Part shown: positions 1 through 9,982 of the stretch, in pieces | Layout of the letters: each line of letters opens with the position of its first letter | Position numbering within the stretch: the stretch's first letter is position 1 | From: an uncultured Pelagibacteraceae bacterium | GTDB taxonomy: Bacteria > Pseudomonadota > Alphaproteobacteria > Pelagibacterales > Pelagibacteraceae | Direction: 5' to 3' | Assembly (NCBI GenBank): GCA_902544345.1 | Contig: CACCBT010000004.1 | Span: 1 to 37,601 of the forward strand | DNA: 37,601 nt | The notes under the pieces: generated by a model | Database searches by the model: none | What the model was told of the DNA's origin: nothing | What the model saw: only the letters and a program-made list of their open reading frames with translations | Program-made: the position numbers and the translations under genes

Positions 1-614
1 AAAATCATTGTAGCAACCAGTAGAATATATTCTTGAAAAGCAAAACCAATAAAAAAGAAACCAATTGATTTAAATAGATGTTGTGAAGTCATGAACGCTC
101 CATGAATTGTCACATGCTTTGTAGGATTAAAACCCATATTTCTTATCAGAGTTGAAACTATTGGTCCTGATGCGCCAAACAACATCGACATAATTGTAGT
201 AGCGATACCCCCAACTAAAATATATTTTTTTCCTAGTGGCGGGAAAGTACCGAATAAAGAATATAATATAAATAAACCTACCCCAACTTGTCCTACTCCA
301 GGAGATAGATAATCAACTATATTTGCCCCAAAAAGAGAACCCACTATTGTTCCAATAACGAAAGGCAAAATAATGTTTTTATCTAAATCTTTAACTGAAA
401 CGAAAATTCTTCCAAAATTAGACCCAAGCTGTATTATCCCGTGCACCGGTATTAAAGCTGTTGTCGGTAAAATAAATGATAATCCCACAAGCATTAACAT
501 TCCTCCACCAAGACTAAGCGCGGTTGATATAAAACATGTTAAAAAATTGAAAAAAATTAAAAATATTGCACTATTAGTTGAAATCGTTTGAGGTAATAAA
601 ATAGAATAATCCAT
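1..614 (-). CDS. TauE/SafE-type membrane permease (C-terminus truncated by window edge)
   Basis: Minus-strand reading from ATG (CAT at 612-614) gives MDYSILLPQTISTNSAIFLIFFNFLTCFISTALSLGGGMLMLVGLSFILP...; hydrophobic with Gly-rich LSLGGGM like TauE/SafE; open to the window edge. Confidence 0.75.
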   Translation of the reverse strand, partial: MDYSILLPQTISTNSAIFLIFFNFLTCFISTALSLGGGMLMLVGLSFILPTTALIPVHGIIQLGSNFGRIFVSVKDLDKNIILPFVIGTIVGSLFGANIVDYLSPGVGQVGVGLFILYSLFGTFPPLGKKYILVGGIATTIMSMLFGASGPIVSTLIRNMGFNPTKHVTIHGAFMTSQHLFKSIGFFFIGFAFQEYILLVATMI

Positions 615-618
615 TCTA

Positions 619-1968
619 TTAAGTTAAAATTTTTGAAAAGTTTGGTTTAGTAAAAATATTTTTAATAAAATCTTTAATATTATTTTTTTCGGTTTCATTA
701 ATTTTAGAGTAATTGAGATTTGCATTAAATTTTTTATCAATATCATTTTCCGTCAAGGGTTGTTTTCTACCTCCTCTAAAACAAGGTTGATGTTCGGTGA
801 ATTCTCCCTCTTCGGAAATACAAGTCAATGTGCCGGTATAATTTTTAGGGTACTCATCATTTGGGTCAATTTCATATTCAACTTTATTAGCTAATTCTAA
901 AATTTCTTTATCATTTATACTTTTCTCATCAAATTCTTTTAATCCTGCATCTTTTCTTAAAAAGCCTACTGCAACACAATACGGAACTGAAAATTTTGCA
1001 GAGTACGGTGTGGAAGGTTTCTTTTTTTCTTTAGAAGGCTCCCATAACCGATGTACTGTACCCTCTCCAACTTTTGCCTTTATAGATTTAATCTTTTTAA
1101 AGTCTTTTATTTTGTCTCCTAATTTAATCGCACAATCTACAAATGGCTGAGCCATAGTTCCGCAAGCAAATGGTTTAAAAGCCAAATTTTCTATTTCCCA
1201 CCTTGAACCTAAAGAATCGGTTAATTTAGAATAATCTCTTTTTACCTCTTTAATTGCAAAAGCACTAAAGAAACCGTGATCACCCTCGAAGACTGTCCTA
1301 GGTCCATAAAAATCTGTTTGAGCTATTAAAACAGAATTTATCCCTGAGTTGGCAGACCATCCAGGATGAATTCTTTTAGTCCAAGAACCTTCTGCAAGAT
1401 ATTCGATAATGCCTGAAGTAAAACTACCAGCTATTCCTAATGAAGATACCATCTGTTTTTCTGATAGATTTAAGACAGATGAAAGTCCAGCTGCTACGCC
1501 AAAGGTACCGCAAACGGCAGTAGGATGAAAACCTTGTTTGTGCATAGCAGTTGGCGCTACTAAGGCTAATCTACACATTAACTCTGTACCAACAGCTAAA
1601 CTTTTTAAAATCTGATCACCATTTAAATTAAATCTTTGCGCTGCAGCTAGTATAGCTGGAATCATACAAGCTCCAACATGCATAGGATTTCCCTCAAATG
1701 TATCGTCAAAGTCTTCACCATGTGCTGCGGTGCCCGCAATTATAGCAGAGGAGGAAATATCAAAGTCACTCCCATGTCCTAATGAAATAAATTTTCCTGA
1801 TCCTTTATAAGCTTTAACAAGACTTTGAACATAATTTTCATTTCTTGCAGAAAGTATAATTCCACAAATATCTTTAATTAGATAACTTAAAGTCTTCTTT
1901 GACTTATCAGAAATATCTTTAGTTGATAAATTTTTTGCCCATTTAGAAAAATCTTCTGAAATTGTCAT
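619..1968 (-). CDS. MmgE/PrpD family protein
   Basis: 449 aa ORF; HGEDFDDTFEGNPMHVGACMIPAILAAAQ, KQGFHPTAVCGTFGVAAG and TKRIHPGWSANSG motifs of the MmgE/PrpD family. Confidence 0.9.
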   Translation of the reverse strand: MTISEDFSKWAKNLSTKDISDKSKKTLSYLIKDICGIILSARNENYVQSLVKAYKGSGKFISLGHGSDFDISSSAIIAGTAAHGEDFDDTFEGNPMHVGACMIPAILAAAQRFNLNGDQILKSLAVGTELMCRLALVAPTAMHKQGFHPTAVCGTFGVAAGLSSVLNLSEKQMVSSLGIAGSFTSGIIEYLAEGSWTKRIHPGWSANSGINSVLIAQTDFYGPRTVFEGDHGFFSAFAIKEVKRDYSKLTDSLGSRWEIENLAFKPFACGTMAQPFVDCAIKLGDKIKDFKKIKSIKAKVGEGTVHRLWEPSKEKKKPSTPYSAKFSVPYCVAVGFLRKDAGLKEFDEKSINDKEILELANKVEYEIDPNDEYPKNYTGTLTCISEEGEFTEHQPCFRGGRKQPLTENDIDKKFNANLNYSKINETEKNNIKDFIKNIFTKPNFSKILT

Positions 1969-2729
1969 GGAGTATAACTACCACCATTCACATGAAGAGT
2001 CTGTCCATTTATATAATCAGCTTCTTTCTTGCAAAGATTGGCTATAACCTCCGCAACTTCGTCTGGATTTCCAAATCTTTTTTGTACCAAACTAGGTGTT
2101 TGAGGGTGGCGCAACCAGTGACCACTTAGCTTAGTTTCTTTGCTATCAAAATCTTCAATAAATCCAGGAACAACGCAATTACAAGTTACACCTTTCTCTA
2201 TAAATTCCATACTAATAGCTTTTGTTAAACCAACTAAAGCTGCTTTTGAAGTTACAACGTGAGCTCTTTCTTTTGCCCCTATATGTGCTGATAAACCACC
2301 AATATTAATTACCCGTCCCCATTTTTGTTTTACCATATAATTAATTAGAGCTTGAGCGCATAAAAATGAAGCATCGACATTCACAGTCATAACTTTTTTC
2401 CAATCTTTATAATCTATCTTTTCGAAATGCTCATGGATTCTCAATCCGGCATTATTTACAAGAACAGATGGTGTTCCTAGTTTTAAAGCTGCATCTTTAA
2501 TGATGTTGATTGTTTCTAAATTTGCTAAGTCCCCTATAACATAGTTTGATTTAATTTTAAATTTTTCAAGTAATTTTATTGTATCTTTAGCTTCCTCGAT
2601 ACTTTTGCCACCAGTATGAATTAGTATATTGAAACCTTGCTCAGCTAATTTTATCGCTGTTGATCTTCCAATTTTCTTTGCTGCGCCAGTGAGAACTGCA
2701 ACTTTGTTTTTATTGAAATCCCTACTCAA
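1965..2729 (-). CDS. SDR-family oxidoreductase (3-oxoacyl-ACP reductase-like)
   Basis: TGAAKKIGRSTA nucleotide-binding motif, NNAG, C-terminal NGQTLHVNGG; 4-nt overlap with the next gene. Confidence 0.88.
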   Translation of the reverse strand: MSRDFNKNKVAVLTGAAKKIGRSTAIKLAEQGFNILIHTGGKSIEEAKDTIKLLEKFKIKSNYVIGDLANLETINIIKDAALKLGTPSVLVNNAGLRIHEHFEKIDYKDWKKVMTVNVDASFLCAQALINYMVKQKWGRVINIGGLSAHIGAKERAHVVTSKAALVGLTKAISMEFIEKGVTCNCVVPGFIEDFDSKETKLSGHWLRHPQTPSLVQKRFGNPDEVAEVIANLCKKEADYINGQTLHVNGGSYTP

Positions 2730-4212
2730 CTTTTTTTGCAGCTAATTTTTTGCGGATTGTACCCCAGAAAGGTGTTGTAAGACTGATGCAAGTAAGAATT
2801 ATGAAGAAGATAAATACTCCACTTTCAAAGAAATTGAAAAAATTACTCTCATAAATCACCATTGATTGAGTGAATGTTTCCTCTACCATTTTTCCTAATA
2901 TCAGTCCCATTACGAATGGAGCTGGAGAAAATCCGTTTCTCAATGCAAAATATCCAATGATACCTGAGATTAGCATTACCCAAACATCAAAAATTGCTGA
3001 ACTGTAAGCATATGATCCGATTAAAGAGAAAATAAATACTGATGGCCATAAAAATCTTTTTGGAATAAACGTTACATATGAAAAGAACTTGGCTCCCACT
3101 AAACCAATTCCTAAAAAGGCAAAGTTAGCAAATAACATTGCGCCAAATATTGCATAAACTAAGTGTGGAGTTTCTGAAATCAGATAAGGTCCAGGTCTAA
3201 AACCGTGCATTACTAATGCAGCCAAAATTAATGCTGTTGTTCCACTACCAGGTATTCCTAAAGCAAGAGTTGGAACCATCGCTCCACCAGCTGCAGCATT
3301 ATTGGCAGCTTCTGGCCCAGCGATACCTTCGGCACATCCCGTACCAAATTTTTCTGGAGTTTTAGAAAACCTTTTCGCTTCATTGTAACCCATCATTGCA
3401 GCTACAGTCGCTCCTTCAGCAGGTAAAATACCTATGAATGTCCCTAATCCAGATGATCTTAAAATTGTACCTTTTAGTTCTTTAAGTTCTGCCATTGTTG
3501 GAAGTTTTAAAGCTTTCGCTGACATTCTTTCTACTGCTGCATTTAATGTTTTTGATTGGTTGAGTAGTTCCGACATTGCAAAAAGTCCAATTAGAACTGG
3601 GACAAACTTAATTCCCTCTGTTAATTCAGGAACACCAAATTCATATCTTTCTACACCAGTTGCTAAGTGTACGCCTATTGTTGATACTAAAACTCCCATA
3701 GCTCCAGCTATTAAATTTCTTATAGATGATTTTCCACTCATTGCGGCTAACATAGATAAAGCGAATAATGTTAGTCCAAAATATTCAACTGGTCCAAACT
3801 TAAGAGCAATCTCTGCAAGTAGTGGTGTAGCAAACAAAAATATTATAATTGCAAAAATTCCACCTAACACACTACAGATCGCCGCTAAACCAAGAGCTCT
3901 TCCTGGTTCACCATTTTTTGCCATCATATATCCATCCAAAGCAGTAGCTACCGCTGGTGGTGCTCCTGGTGCATTAATTAATATTGCCGTGATGGAGCCA
4001 CCAAAAGTTCCTGCACAATATAGAGCAGCCATCATTGATATTGACGCAACCGGATCTAGACTAATTGTAAATGGCATTAGTAAAGCTATAGCCATTGGCG
4101 AACTCAGTCCTGGTAAAGCACCAACAAGCACTCCAATCAAAACCCCACCAAAAATTAAGGCTAAGTTTTGCACCTCCATTAATAATTGGAAACCTCTTAA
4201 TACATCTTCCAT
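2722..4212 (-). CDS. tctA: Tripartite tricarboxylate transporter large permease, TctA family
   Basis: GVLVGALPGLSSPMAIALLMPFT, GTFGGSITAILINAPGAPPAVATALDGYMMAKNG, TLALGIPGSGTTALILAAL motifs. Confidence 0.95.
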   Translation of the reverse strand: MEDVLRGFQLLMEVQNLALIFGGVLIGVLVGALPGLSSPMAIALLMPFTISLDPVASISMMAALYCAGTFGGSITAILINAPGAPPAVATALDGYMMAKNGEPGRALGLAAICSVLGGIFAIIIFLFATPLLAEIALKFGPVEYFGLTLFALSMLAAMSGKSSIRNLIAGAMGVLVSTIGVHLATGVERYEFGVPELTEGIKFVPVLIGLFAMSELLNQSKTLNAAVERMSAKALKLPTMAELKELKGTILRSSGLGTFIGILPAEGATVAAMMGYNEAKRFSKTPEKFGTGCAEGIAGPEAANNAAAGGAMVPTLALGIPGSGTTALILAALVMHGFRPGPYLISETPHLVYAIFGAMLFANFAFLGIGLVGAKFFSYVTFIPKRFLWPSVFIFSLIGSYAYSSAIFDVWVMLISGIIGYFALRNGFSPAPFVMGLILGKMVEETFTQSMVIYESNFFNFFESGVFIFFIILTCISLTTPFWGTIRKKLAAKKVE

Positions 4213-4216
4213 AATA

Positions 4217-4747
4217 CTATTTAAATGCCTCCAAAATACCCGGGTTAAAATATAAACCTAAGAGTTTATTAAATAATAAGTAAACAAATCCTGGGAATAA
4301 GATTGAATAAATAATTACTGCAATATAATTCCTTTCACCCCACAGTAGCGGTAGTGCCAAGCAAGTAATAACCATTGTTACTACAGCTCCTAAAAATTCA
4401 GCAAAAGATACTATTGTTAATAATAGTAAAATCGTTAACCAAGTAATTTTTAAAGTTTTATCGTCCCGATCTTTGTCAATCTTTGCTACTTTTTCAGGAG
4501 TTAATTTGAATTCGAAAGGTATAATCGCAACCAACAAAAACATTATTGTAATCAACATTTTTGGAAATACATCAGCGTTAAGTGTATCTCCTAATATTGC
4601 TGGTGCTTCAGGAAACTTACTAGCCTCATAATACATAAAGGCTCCAAAAGCGACTAAAATTATCGCGAGTACTAAATCTCTTTTATGAACAAATCCCGCG
4701 CCCAAAGTTCTGGGCGCGAAATCATGTATTTTTTTTTGGTCAGACAT
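4217..4747 (-). CDS. tctB: Tripartite tricarboxylate transporter small permease, TctB family
   Basis: Four-TM-type small protein between TctA and TctC; TctB-like N-terminus. Confidence 0.85.
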   Translation of the reverse strand: MSDQKKIHDFAPRTLGAGFVHKRDLVLAIILVAFGAFMYYEASKFPEAPAILGDTLNADVFPKMLITIMFLLVAIIPFEFKLTPEKVAKIDKDRDDKTLKITWLTILLLLTIVSFAEFLGAVVTMVITCLALPLLWGERNYIAVIIYSILFPGFVYLLFNKLLGLYFNPGILEAFK

Positions 4748-4750
4748 TAA

Positions 4751-5752
4751 CTAATTAGTTAAACCTAAACCTTTAAGAGCTTCTGCAGCTTTTTTGTAAT
4801 TTTCTTTAAGTTGCTTATCCCAAACCTCTGTACCAGCTGGGCTAGTTTTAGGGTCTAGAGATGCACCTTTAAGATAATTTCCAAAAGTTTCATGTTGCAT
4901 AGCTTTAACCATTCCTTTTGAAAGCGCATCAATTCTATCTTGAGGCGTTCCTTTAAGTACAGCGTAACCTCTTGTAGTTACAACTTTTACTTCATGACCC
5001 ATTGAGTATGAAGTTGGTACTTTTGGATAGTCAGCCATTTTTTTGTCATGTAACAATAAAATTGCTTTAATTTTTTTATCTTCGATTAAAGCTGCTGCTT
5101 CAGAAGGGTTAAGTAAAGAAGCCTCTACTTTACCAGAAGCTAATGCTTGTAAGCTTTGAGCTCCTGATCCAAATGATACCGCTTTGAAAGGTACATCTGC
5201 AGTTTTAGAATAGTTATACATTCCAATGTGCTCTGTTCCTCCGATAGATGCGATAGCAGTTACAATAGGTTTCTTTTTTGATCTTTTGATAAACTTTTTA
5301 ATTGTGCTTAACTCTTTATTTTTAGCGTTAACAACAATAAAAGTTGGTTCTTCCATAGCTCTAGCAACTCCAACAAGATCATCGATCTTCATGTCAGATT
5401 TTCCTCTAGCCATAGTATACAAGTGAGACTCAGTTAGAGCCATTATTGTACAACCATCTTTTGGTCTAGTTAAAGTGTAGTTTTGAGCTTTAGCACCTGA
5501 TCCACCTCTTTTACCTACAATTTGCATATCAGCTTTTAGAGTTCTTCTTGATCTAATAGACATCATTCTTGCAGTCGTATCAGTTCCACCTCCATAAGAA
5601 GCGTGAATTACTACTTGTATTGGATCACACGCTTTTGTAGCGAACGTTTCCGCTTTAGCAGACGTTGTTGCAATTGCAGCAAAAGTTAGGGCAGATAAGA
5701 ATGTAGATAAAGCAAAAAACTTTTTCATTAATCTTATCATATATTCTCCCAT
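4751..5752 (-). CDS. tctC: Tripartite tricarboxylate transporter substrate-binding protein, TctC/Bug family
   Basis: Signal peptide, then PIQVVIHASYGGGTDTTARMM (Bug-like); the true start is probably the internal ATG (MIRLMKKFF) preceded by GGGAGAA. Confidence 0.9.
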   Translation of the reverse strand: MGEYMIRLMKKFFALSTFLSALTFAAIATTSAKAETFATKACDPIQVVIHASYGGGTDTTARMMSIRSRRTLKADMQIVGKRGGSGAKAQNYTLTRPKDGCTIMALTESHLYTMARGKSDMKIDDLVGVARAMEEPTFIVVNAKNKELSTIKKFIKRSKKKPIVTAIASIGGTEHIGMYNYSKTADVPFKAVSFGSGAQSLQALASGKVEASLLNPSEAAALIEDKKIKAILLLHDKKMADYPKVPTSYSMGHEVKVVTTRGYAVLKGTPQDRIDALSKGMVKAMQHETFGNYLKGASLDPKTSPAGTEVWDKQLKENYKKAAEALKGLGLTN

Positions 5753-5822
5753 TTTGTTTGTTAGTTGTTATATATAATTGACAAAAGTTAACACGATATT
5801 AGACTTAAGTTCAATATGTAAA

Positions 5823-7349
5823 ATGTCATTTCATATTATGAAATCATACACAATTAAACTTCAAAAACCTGGAACAAAATTAGAAAAAAAAAATCAACTA
5901 GCATGGCTTATTGCAAATATGGCTGCAGAAAATTGGAGTTTAACTAAAGAAATTTCAGATATGGTTGGCAATAGAATTATAGATAACGCAGGGGTTGCAA
6001 TCGCTGCTTTGAATAATAAAGCAGTCAAAATTGCTAGAGCTCAAGCAATGAAGTTTGAAAATAATTCTGGATCGACTCTTTTTGGTTTAGATCAAAATAA
6101 AAAATATGATTGTCAGTGGGCTGCATGGGCTAATGCTGTTGCTGTAAGAGAATTAGATTTTCATGATAATATAATGGCTAAAGAAACATGTCATCCCGGA
6201 GATTGTATACCCACAATACTAGCCGTGGCTCAGCAAAAAAATTGTAATGGGGAAGAATTAGTAAAAGCTATTGCTACTAGTTATGAGACACAATTAAGGT
6301 TATCGTTATCTATCGCTCTTAATCCTAACCGAATAGATCACGTTGGTCATCTAGGTCCAGCTATTACAAGTGGGCTAGGTAAACTATTAAAACTTGATAC
6401 TGAAACAATTTACCAAGCAATACAGTGGAGTGCCCATACCTCAGTTTTTACAAGACAAGGTAGAAAAGGTAAGTTGTCAAGTTGGAAAGCATATGCTCCT
6501 GGATTAGTAGGAAAAAATTCAATTGATGCAATAGATAGAGCGATCAGAGGAGATACTTCTCCAAGTCCTGTTTGGGAAGGTGATTATGGAATTGTTCAAA
6601 TTTTATTAAAAAAAATTAGTGAAGAGATTAAAATTCAACTTCCTGAGTCCAATGAACCGAGAGAAGGAATATTAAATACGTTTACAAAAGAACATTCAGC
6701 TGGATATCACGGAAACTCGTTAATTGATTTAGCGTTTAATATGAGAAAAAAGATTAAAGACACTAAGGAAATTAAAAAAATAAATATATTTACGAAAGAG
6801 TACACTCACATAGTTATGGGAAGTGGAAGTAATGACAAAGAAAAATATAGTCCTGAGGCCTCTAGAGAAACACTCGATCACTCTGCCATGTATATATTTG
6901 CAGTAGCGCTTGAAGACGGTGAATGGCACCACGAAAAAAGTTACACAGAAAATAGAAAAAGAAGAAAAGAAACTATTGATTTATGGAATAAAATTGAAAC
7001 GTTTGAAAGTGATGAATGGAATAAGAAATATTATGATGTGAGTGATCCTTTGCAGAAAGCTCAGGGGGCAAAAGTTGAAATTATATTAAATAATAATGAT
7101 AAAATTACTGACCAATTAGATTATGCAAATGCACATCCTAAGGGAAAAACACCTTTCGTTAGAGAAAACTATATTAATAAGATGAAAAAATTGTTTAAAA
7201 ATATAGTCGAAGAAAAAGAAGAGGAAAGATTTTTAAATTTGATTGATAATTTAAGCAAATTAAACCAAGATGAAGTAAAAAGGCTTAATGTGAATTGTAA
7301 AGAGGGTTTTTTGAATTTAGATAATAATAAAATTAAAGGAATTTATTAA
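5823..7349 (+). CDS. MmgE/PrpD family protein, closest in feel to 2-methylcitrate dehydratase PrpD
   Basis: ANAVAVRELDFHDNIMAKETCHPGDCIPTILAVA, RIDHVGHLGPAITSGLG, SSWKAYAPGLVGKNSIDAI. ORF track starts at a TTG (5778); ATG 5823 or 5838 is more likely. Confidence 0.88.
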   Translation: MSFHIMKSYTIKLQKPGTKLEKKNQLAWLIANMAAENWSLTKEISDMVGNRIIDNAGVAIAALNNKAVKIARAQAMKFENNSGSTLFGLDQNKKYDCQWAAWANAVAVRELDFHDNIMAKETCHPGDCIPTILAVAQQKNCNGEELVKAIATSYETQLRLSLSIALNPNRIDHVGHLGPAITSGLGKLLKLDTETIYQAIQWSAHTSVFTRQGRKGKLSSWKAYAPGLVGKNSIDAIDRAIRGDTSPSPVWEGDYGIVQILLKKISEEIKIQLPESNEPREGILNTFTKEHSAGYHGNSLIDLAFNMRKKIKDTKEIKKINIFTKEYTHIVMGSGSNDKEKYSPEASRETLDHSAMYIFAVALEDGEWHHEKSYTENRKRRKETIDLWNKIETFESDEWNKKYYDVSDPLQKAQGAKVEIILNNNDKITDQLDYANAHPKGKTPFVRENYINKMKKLFKNIVEEKEEERFLNLIDNLSKLNQDEVKRLNVNCKEGFLNLDNNKIKGIY

Positions 7350-8701
7350 TGGACGTACAACAAGAATTAACTAAATATATTTCTAAAGCTTTAAGTAATG
7401 ATTTGCCTAAAAAAACAGAGTTTAAAACTCGGTTTCATCTATTAGATACATTAGTATCTATACTTACTGGTAGACTTCTGCCGCCTGGAAAAAAAGCTTT
7501 TCAATTCTCAAAAGCACAAGGTGGTGTAAAAGAATCCACTTTACTTGGAAGCGATGTAAAAGTTTCAGCAATAAATGCTGGTTTCTCTAATGGAATGGCT
7601 GCGCATGCAAATGAGACTGATGACTCAACAACAGAAGGTAGGTTTCACCCAGGTTGTGCTATCGTCCCTGCTACCTTAGCAGTAGCTGAAAGAGAGAAAT
7701 TAGGTAGTGAAGAAATTATTAAAGCAATCGCTTTAGGTTATGACATAGGTGTAAGAATCACTACAAGCTTAGGATATAAAACTCCTAAGACTTCTATTTT
7801 TGCTACTCATAGTATCGGGCCAATATTTGGTTGTGCTGCCTCAGCCGGTGCTTTACTTAAACTGACTCACGAACAATGTAATTATCTTTTATCATACACG
7901 GTTCAACAAACTTCAGGTTTAGCATGTTGGAATAGAGATCCAGATCATATTGAGAAAGCATTCGTATTTTCAGGTATGACAACTAGAAATGCAATTTATT
8001 CTGCTCTCCTAGCTAAAGAAAATTTTACATCAGTAACAGACCCACTATTAGGTGTAAGAGGATTTCATGAGGGATTTGCCCATAATCCTAATCCTAAGCT
8101 GATCATTGAAAAACTTGGAGAGAATTTTAAAATTGATACTGCTTCTCTCAAAAAATGGTCTGTAGGATCCCCAATCCAATCAATGATGGATGCTATAGAA
8201 TATTTATTAAAAAATAATAAATTTGATCATAAAGATATAACTGAATTAGTTGTGGATATACCTTCAGATAGGTATCACATTGTAAATGACCGAGAAATTT
8301 TATCAATAAGTGCTCAGCATTTAATAGCTGTACATTTAATAAAAAAGAAAATGGGTTATGTAGAGGCTCATGATGAAAGATTATTTAATGATCCTGAAGT
8401 TGTGAATTTAAGGAAAAAGATTAAAGCAGTTTCTAGCGATGAATTAGCAATTGCAAGGCCTGAAAGGCAATCAAAAATTAGAATAAAATTTAGTAATAAT
8501 AAGGAATTATTTTACCACGCCAAGTCAGTTAGGGGTACTCCAGATAACCCAATGGATGAAAAGGATATTGTGGCTAAATCAAAACGACTATTGGAAGTAT
8601 TTAAAACAAGTCAAACTGATGATTTAATTGATCTAATTCTCCATAAAAATTTCAAAGTAGATGAATTAATAAAACTCTGTAATTTGAACTTAAAAGAGTA
8701 A
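7349..8701 (+). CDS. MmgE/PrpD family protein
   Basis: AAHANETDDSTTEGRFHPGCAIVPATLAVAEREKLG and related family motifs; overlaps the upstream stop by 1 nt. Confidence 0.9.
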   Translation: MDVQQELTKYISKALSNDLPKKTEFKTRFHLLDTLVSILTGRLLPPGKKAFQFSKAQGGVKESTLLGSDVKVSAINAGFSNGMAAHANETDDSTTEGRFHPGCAIVPATLAVAEREKLGSEEIIKAIALGYDIGVRITTSLGYKTPKTSIFATHSIGPIFGCAASAGALLKLTHEQCNYLLSYTVQQTSGLACWNRDPDHIEKAFVFSGMTTRNAIYSALLAKENFTSVTDPLLGVRGFHEGFAHNPNPKLIIEKLGENFKIDTASLKKWSVGSPIQSMMDAIEYLLKNNKFDHKDITELVVDIPSDRYHIVNDREILSISAQHLIAVHLIKKKMGYVEAHDERLFNDPEVVNLRKKIKAVSSDELAIARPERQSKIRIKFSNNKELFYHAKSVRGTPDNPMDEKDIVAKSKRLLEVFKTSQTDDLIDLILHKNFKVDELIKLCNLNLKE

Positions 8702-9475
8702 ATGGATTCAAATTTTGATATAGCCGCTCTTTTTGCAAGTCTTGGTTTTTTAGAACTTTCAATATTAATCTTAACTGCTTTTTTTGCTTCCGTTGTGTCC
8801 GGTATCTCTGGCTATGGAGGAGGTATGACTTTAGGTTTGTTAGTTTCTCCTTTTATACCTATAAAACTTCTAGTACCACTAATGTCTGTTTTTGTTTTAT
8901 TTTCAAACTTATCAAGAATGTATTATTACAGAAAAAATATTTTTTGGAAAAAAGGTTTTTACTTTGCAATCATATCAACCCCTTTTTTAATAGCAGGAAC
9001 AAATTTCTACGCTGCGGTATCGGAAAAAACATTATATTTTTGTTTGGGTTTCGGTTTAGCATTTATTGTTATTTTAAGAAGAGTATTTAAAAAAATAAAT
9101 TTAAATATTGGATGGTTTGGTTTAGGAATGATGGCAGTTTTTTATGGTACAATCAGTGGAGTAATTTTAGGTCCAGGATCAGTTTTATTAACTGCACTTG
9201 CTGCCAATGGTTTGGTCGGAGGGCAAATTATCGGTACCGACTCCTTTGTAACGCTAATCAATTGCACGATAAGACTTATATCATTTTGGAATTTAGGTTT
9301 ATTAAATTTAGATGCTTTATATGTTGGATCTTTAATTGGTTTAGTTTCTATTTTTGGATCTTTTACAGCAAAAAAAATAGCAGATAAACTTGGAGTTAAA
9401 ATGCATACAATCATTATTGAAGTTTGTGTAGTGCTTGGGGGCGCTGTAATGATCTATAGGGCTTTTACCTTCTAG
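8702..9475 (+). CDS. TauE/SafE family permease
   Basis: AFFASVVSGISGYGGGMTLGLLVSPFIPIKLLVPLMSV and GTDSFVTLINCTIRL; eight-TM-like hydrophobicity. Confidence 0.88.
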   Translation: MDSNFDIAALFASLGFLELSILILTAFFASVVSGISGYGGGMTLGLLVSPFIPIKLLVPLMSVFVLFSNLSRMYYYRKNIFWKKGFYFAIISTPFLIAGTNFYAAVSEKTLYFCLGFGLAFIVILRRVFKKINLNIGWFGLGMMAVFYGTISGVILGPGSVLLTALAANGLVGGQIIGTDSFVTLINCTIRLISFWNLGLLNLDALYVGSLIGLVSIFGSFTAKKIADKLGVKMHTIIIEVCVVLGGAVMIYRAFTF

Positions 9476-9539
9476 TAAAAAAACCTGTTTTAAACAGATC
9501 GTTTTTTGACATTATTCAAAGGATATTTAAATTCTTCTT

Positions 9540-9926
9540 ATGATAAATTTTTTAGATTTTTTTGGACGAATTTTTATTTCAGCTTTGTTTTTAATCTCAG
9601 CTTACAATAAAATATTAAATATTGATGGATCGATATCATGGATGGAAGGTTATGGTGTTCCAGGTTTTTTACTTTATCCCACAATAATTTTAGAAATCAT
9701 TTTACCAGTATTTGTTATTATTGGATATAACGCAAGAATATCTGCGGGCTTACTTTCAATTTTTTGTATCGTAACGGCATTTTTGTTTCATTTTGATTTT
9801 TCAGATCAAGGACAAACAATTTCTTTTTTAAAAAATATTGGCTTAGCAGGCGGCTTCTTATTTATTGTCGTTAATGGAACCAAAGAATGGTCGGTTGATC
9901 AAAAGAAAAAATATGTGAGATTATAA
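9540..9926 (+). CDS. DoxX-family membrane protein
   Basis: DFFGRIFISALFLISAYNKI and LKNIGLAGGFLFIVVNG typical of DoxX. Confidence 0.85.
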   Translation: MINFLDFFGRIFISALFLISAYNKILNIDGSISWMEGYGVPGFLLYPTIILEIILPVFVIIGYNARISAGLLSIFCIVTAFLFHFDFSDQGQTISFLKNIGLAGGFLFIVVNGTKEWSVDQKKKYVRL

Positions 9927-9930
9927 AAAA

Positions 9931-9960
9931 AACCCACACTTAAATTTATAAGTGTGGGTT
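9931..9960. terminator. Bidirectional intrinsic terminator between convergent genes
   Basis: AACCCACACTT - AAATTTAT - AAGTGTGGGTT, 11-bp perfect stem flanked by A-rich and T-rich tracts. Confidence 0.88.
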
Positions 9961-9982
9961 TAAATTTTTTAAAATTATTTAT

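Noticed and set aside
373-591. 72-aa plus-strand ORF
   Set aside because: Antisense to the TauE/SafE reading frame at the window start.
3434-4255. 273-aa plus-strand ORF
   Set aside because: Fully antisense to the clear TctA gene; composition is a codon shadow, with no family features.
5778-5822. TTG start of the 523-aa MmgE/PrpD ORF
   Set aside because: TTG lies in a TTGACA -35-like box; ATG at 5823 or 5838 fits the family N-terminus better.
9112-9414. Overlapping 90/91-aa ORFs on both strands
   Set aside because: Shadow frames inside the TauE/SafE gene 8702-9475.
9480-9510. Possible hairpin CTGTT-TTA-AACAG with T-run after TauE/SafE
   Set aside because: Only a 5-bp AT-rich stem; too weak to call a terminator.
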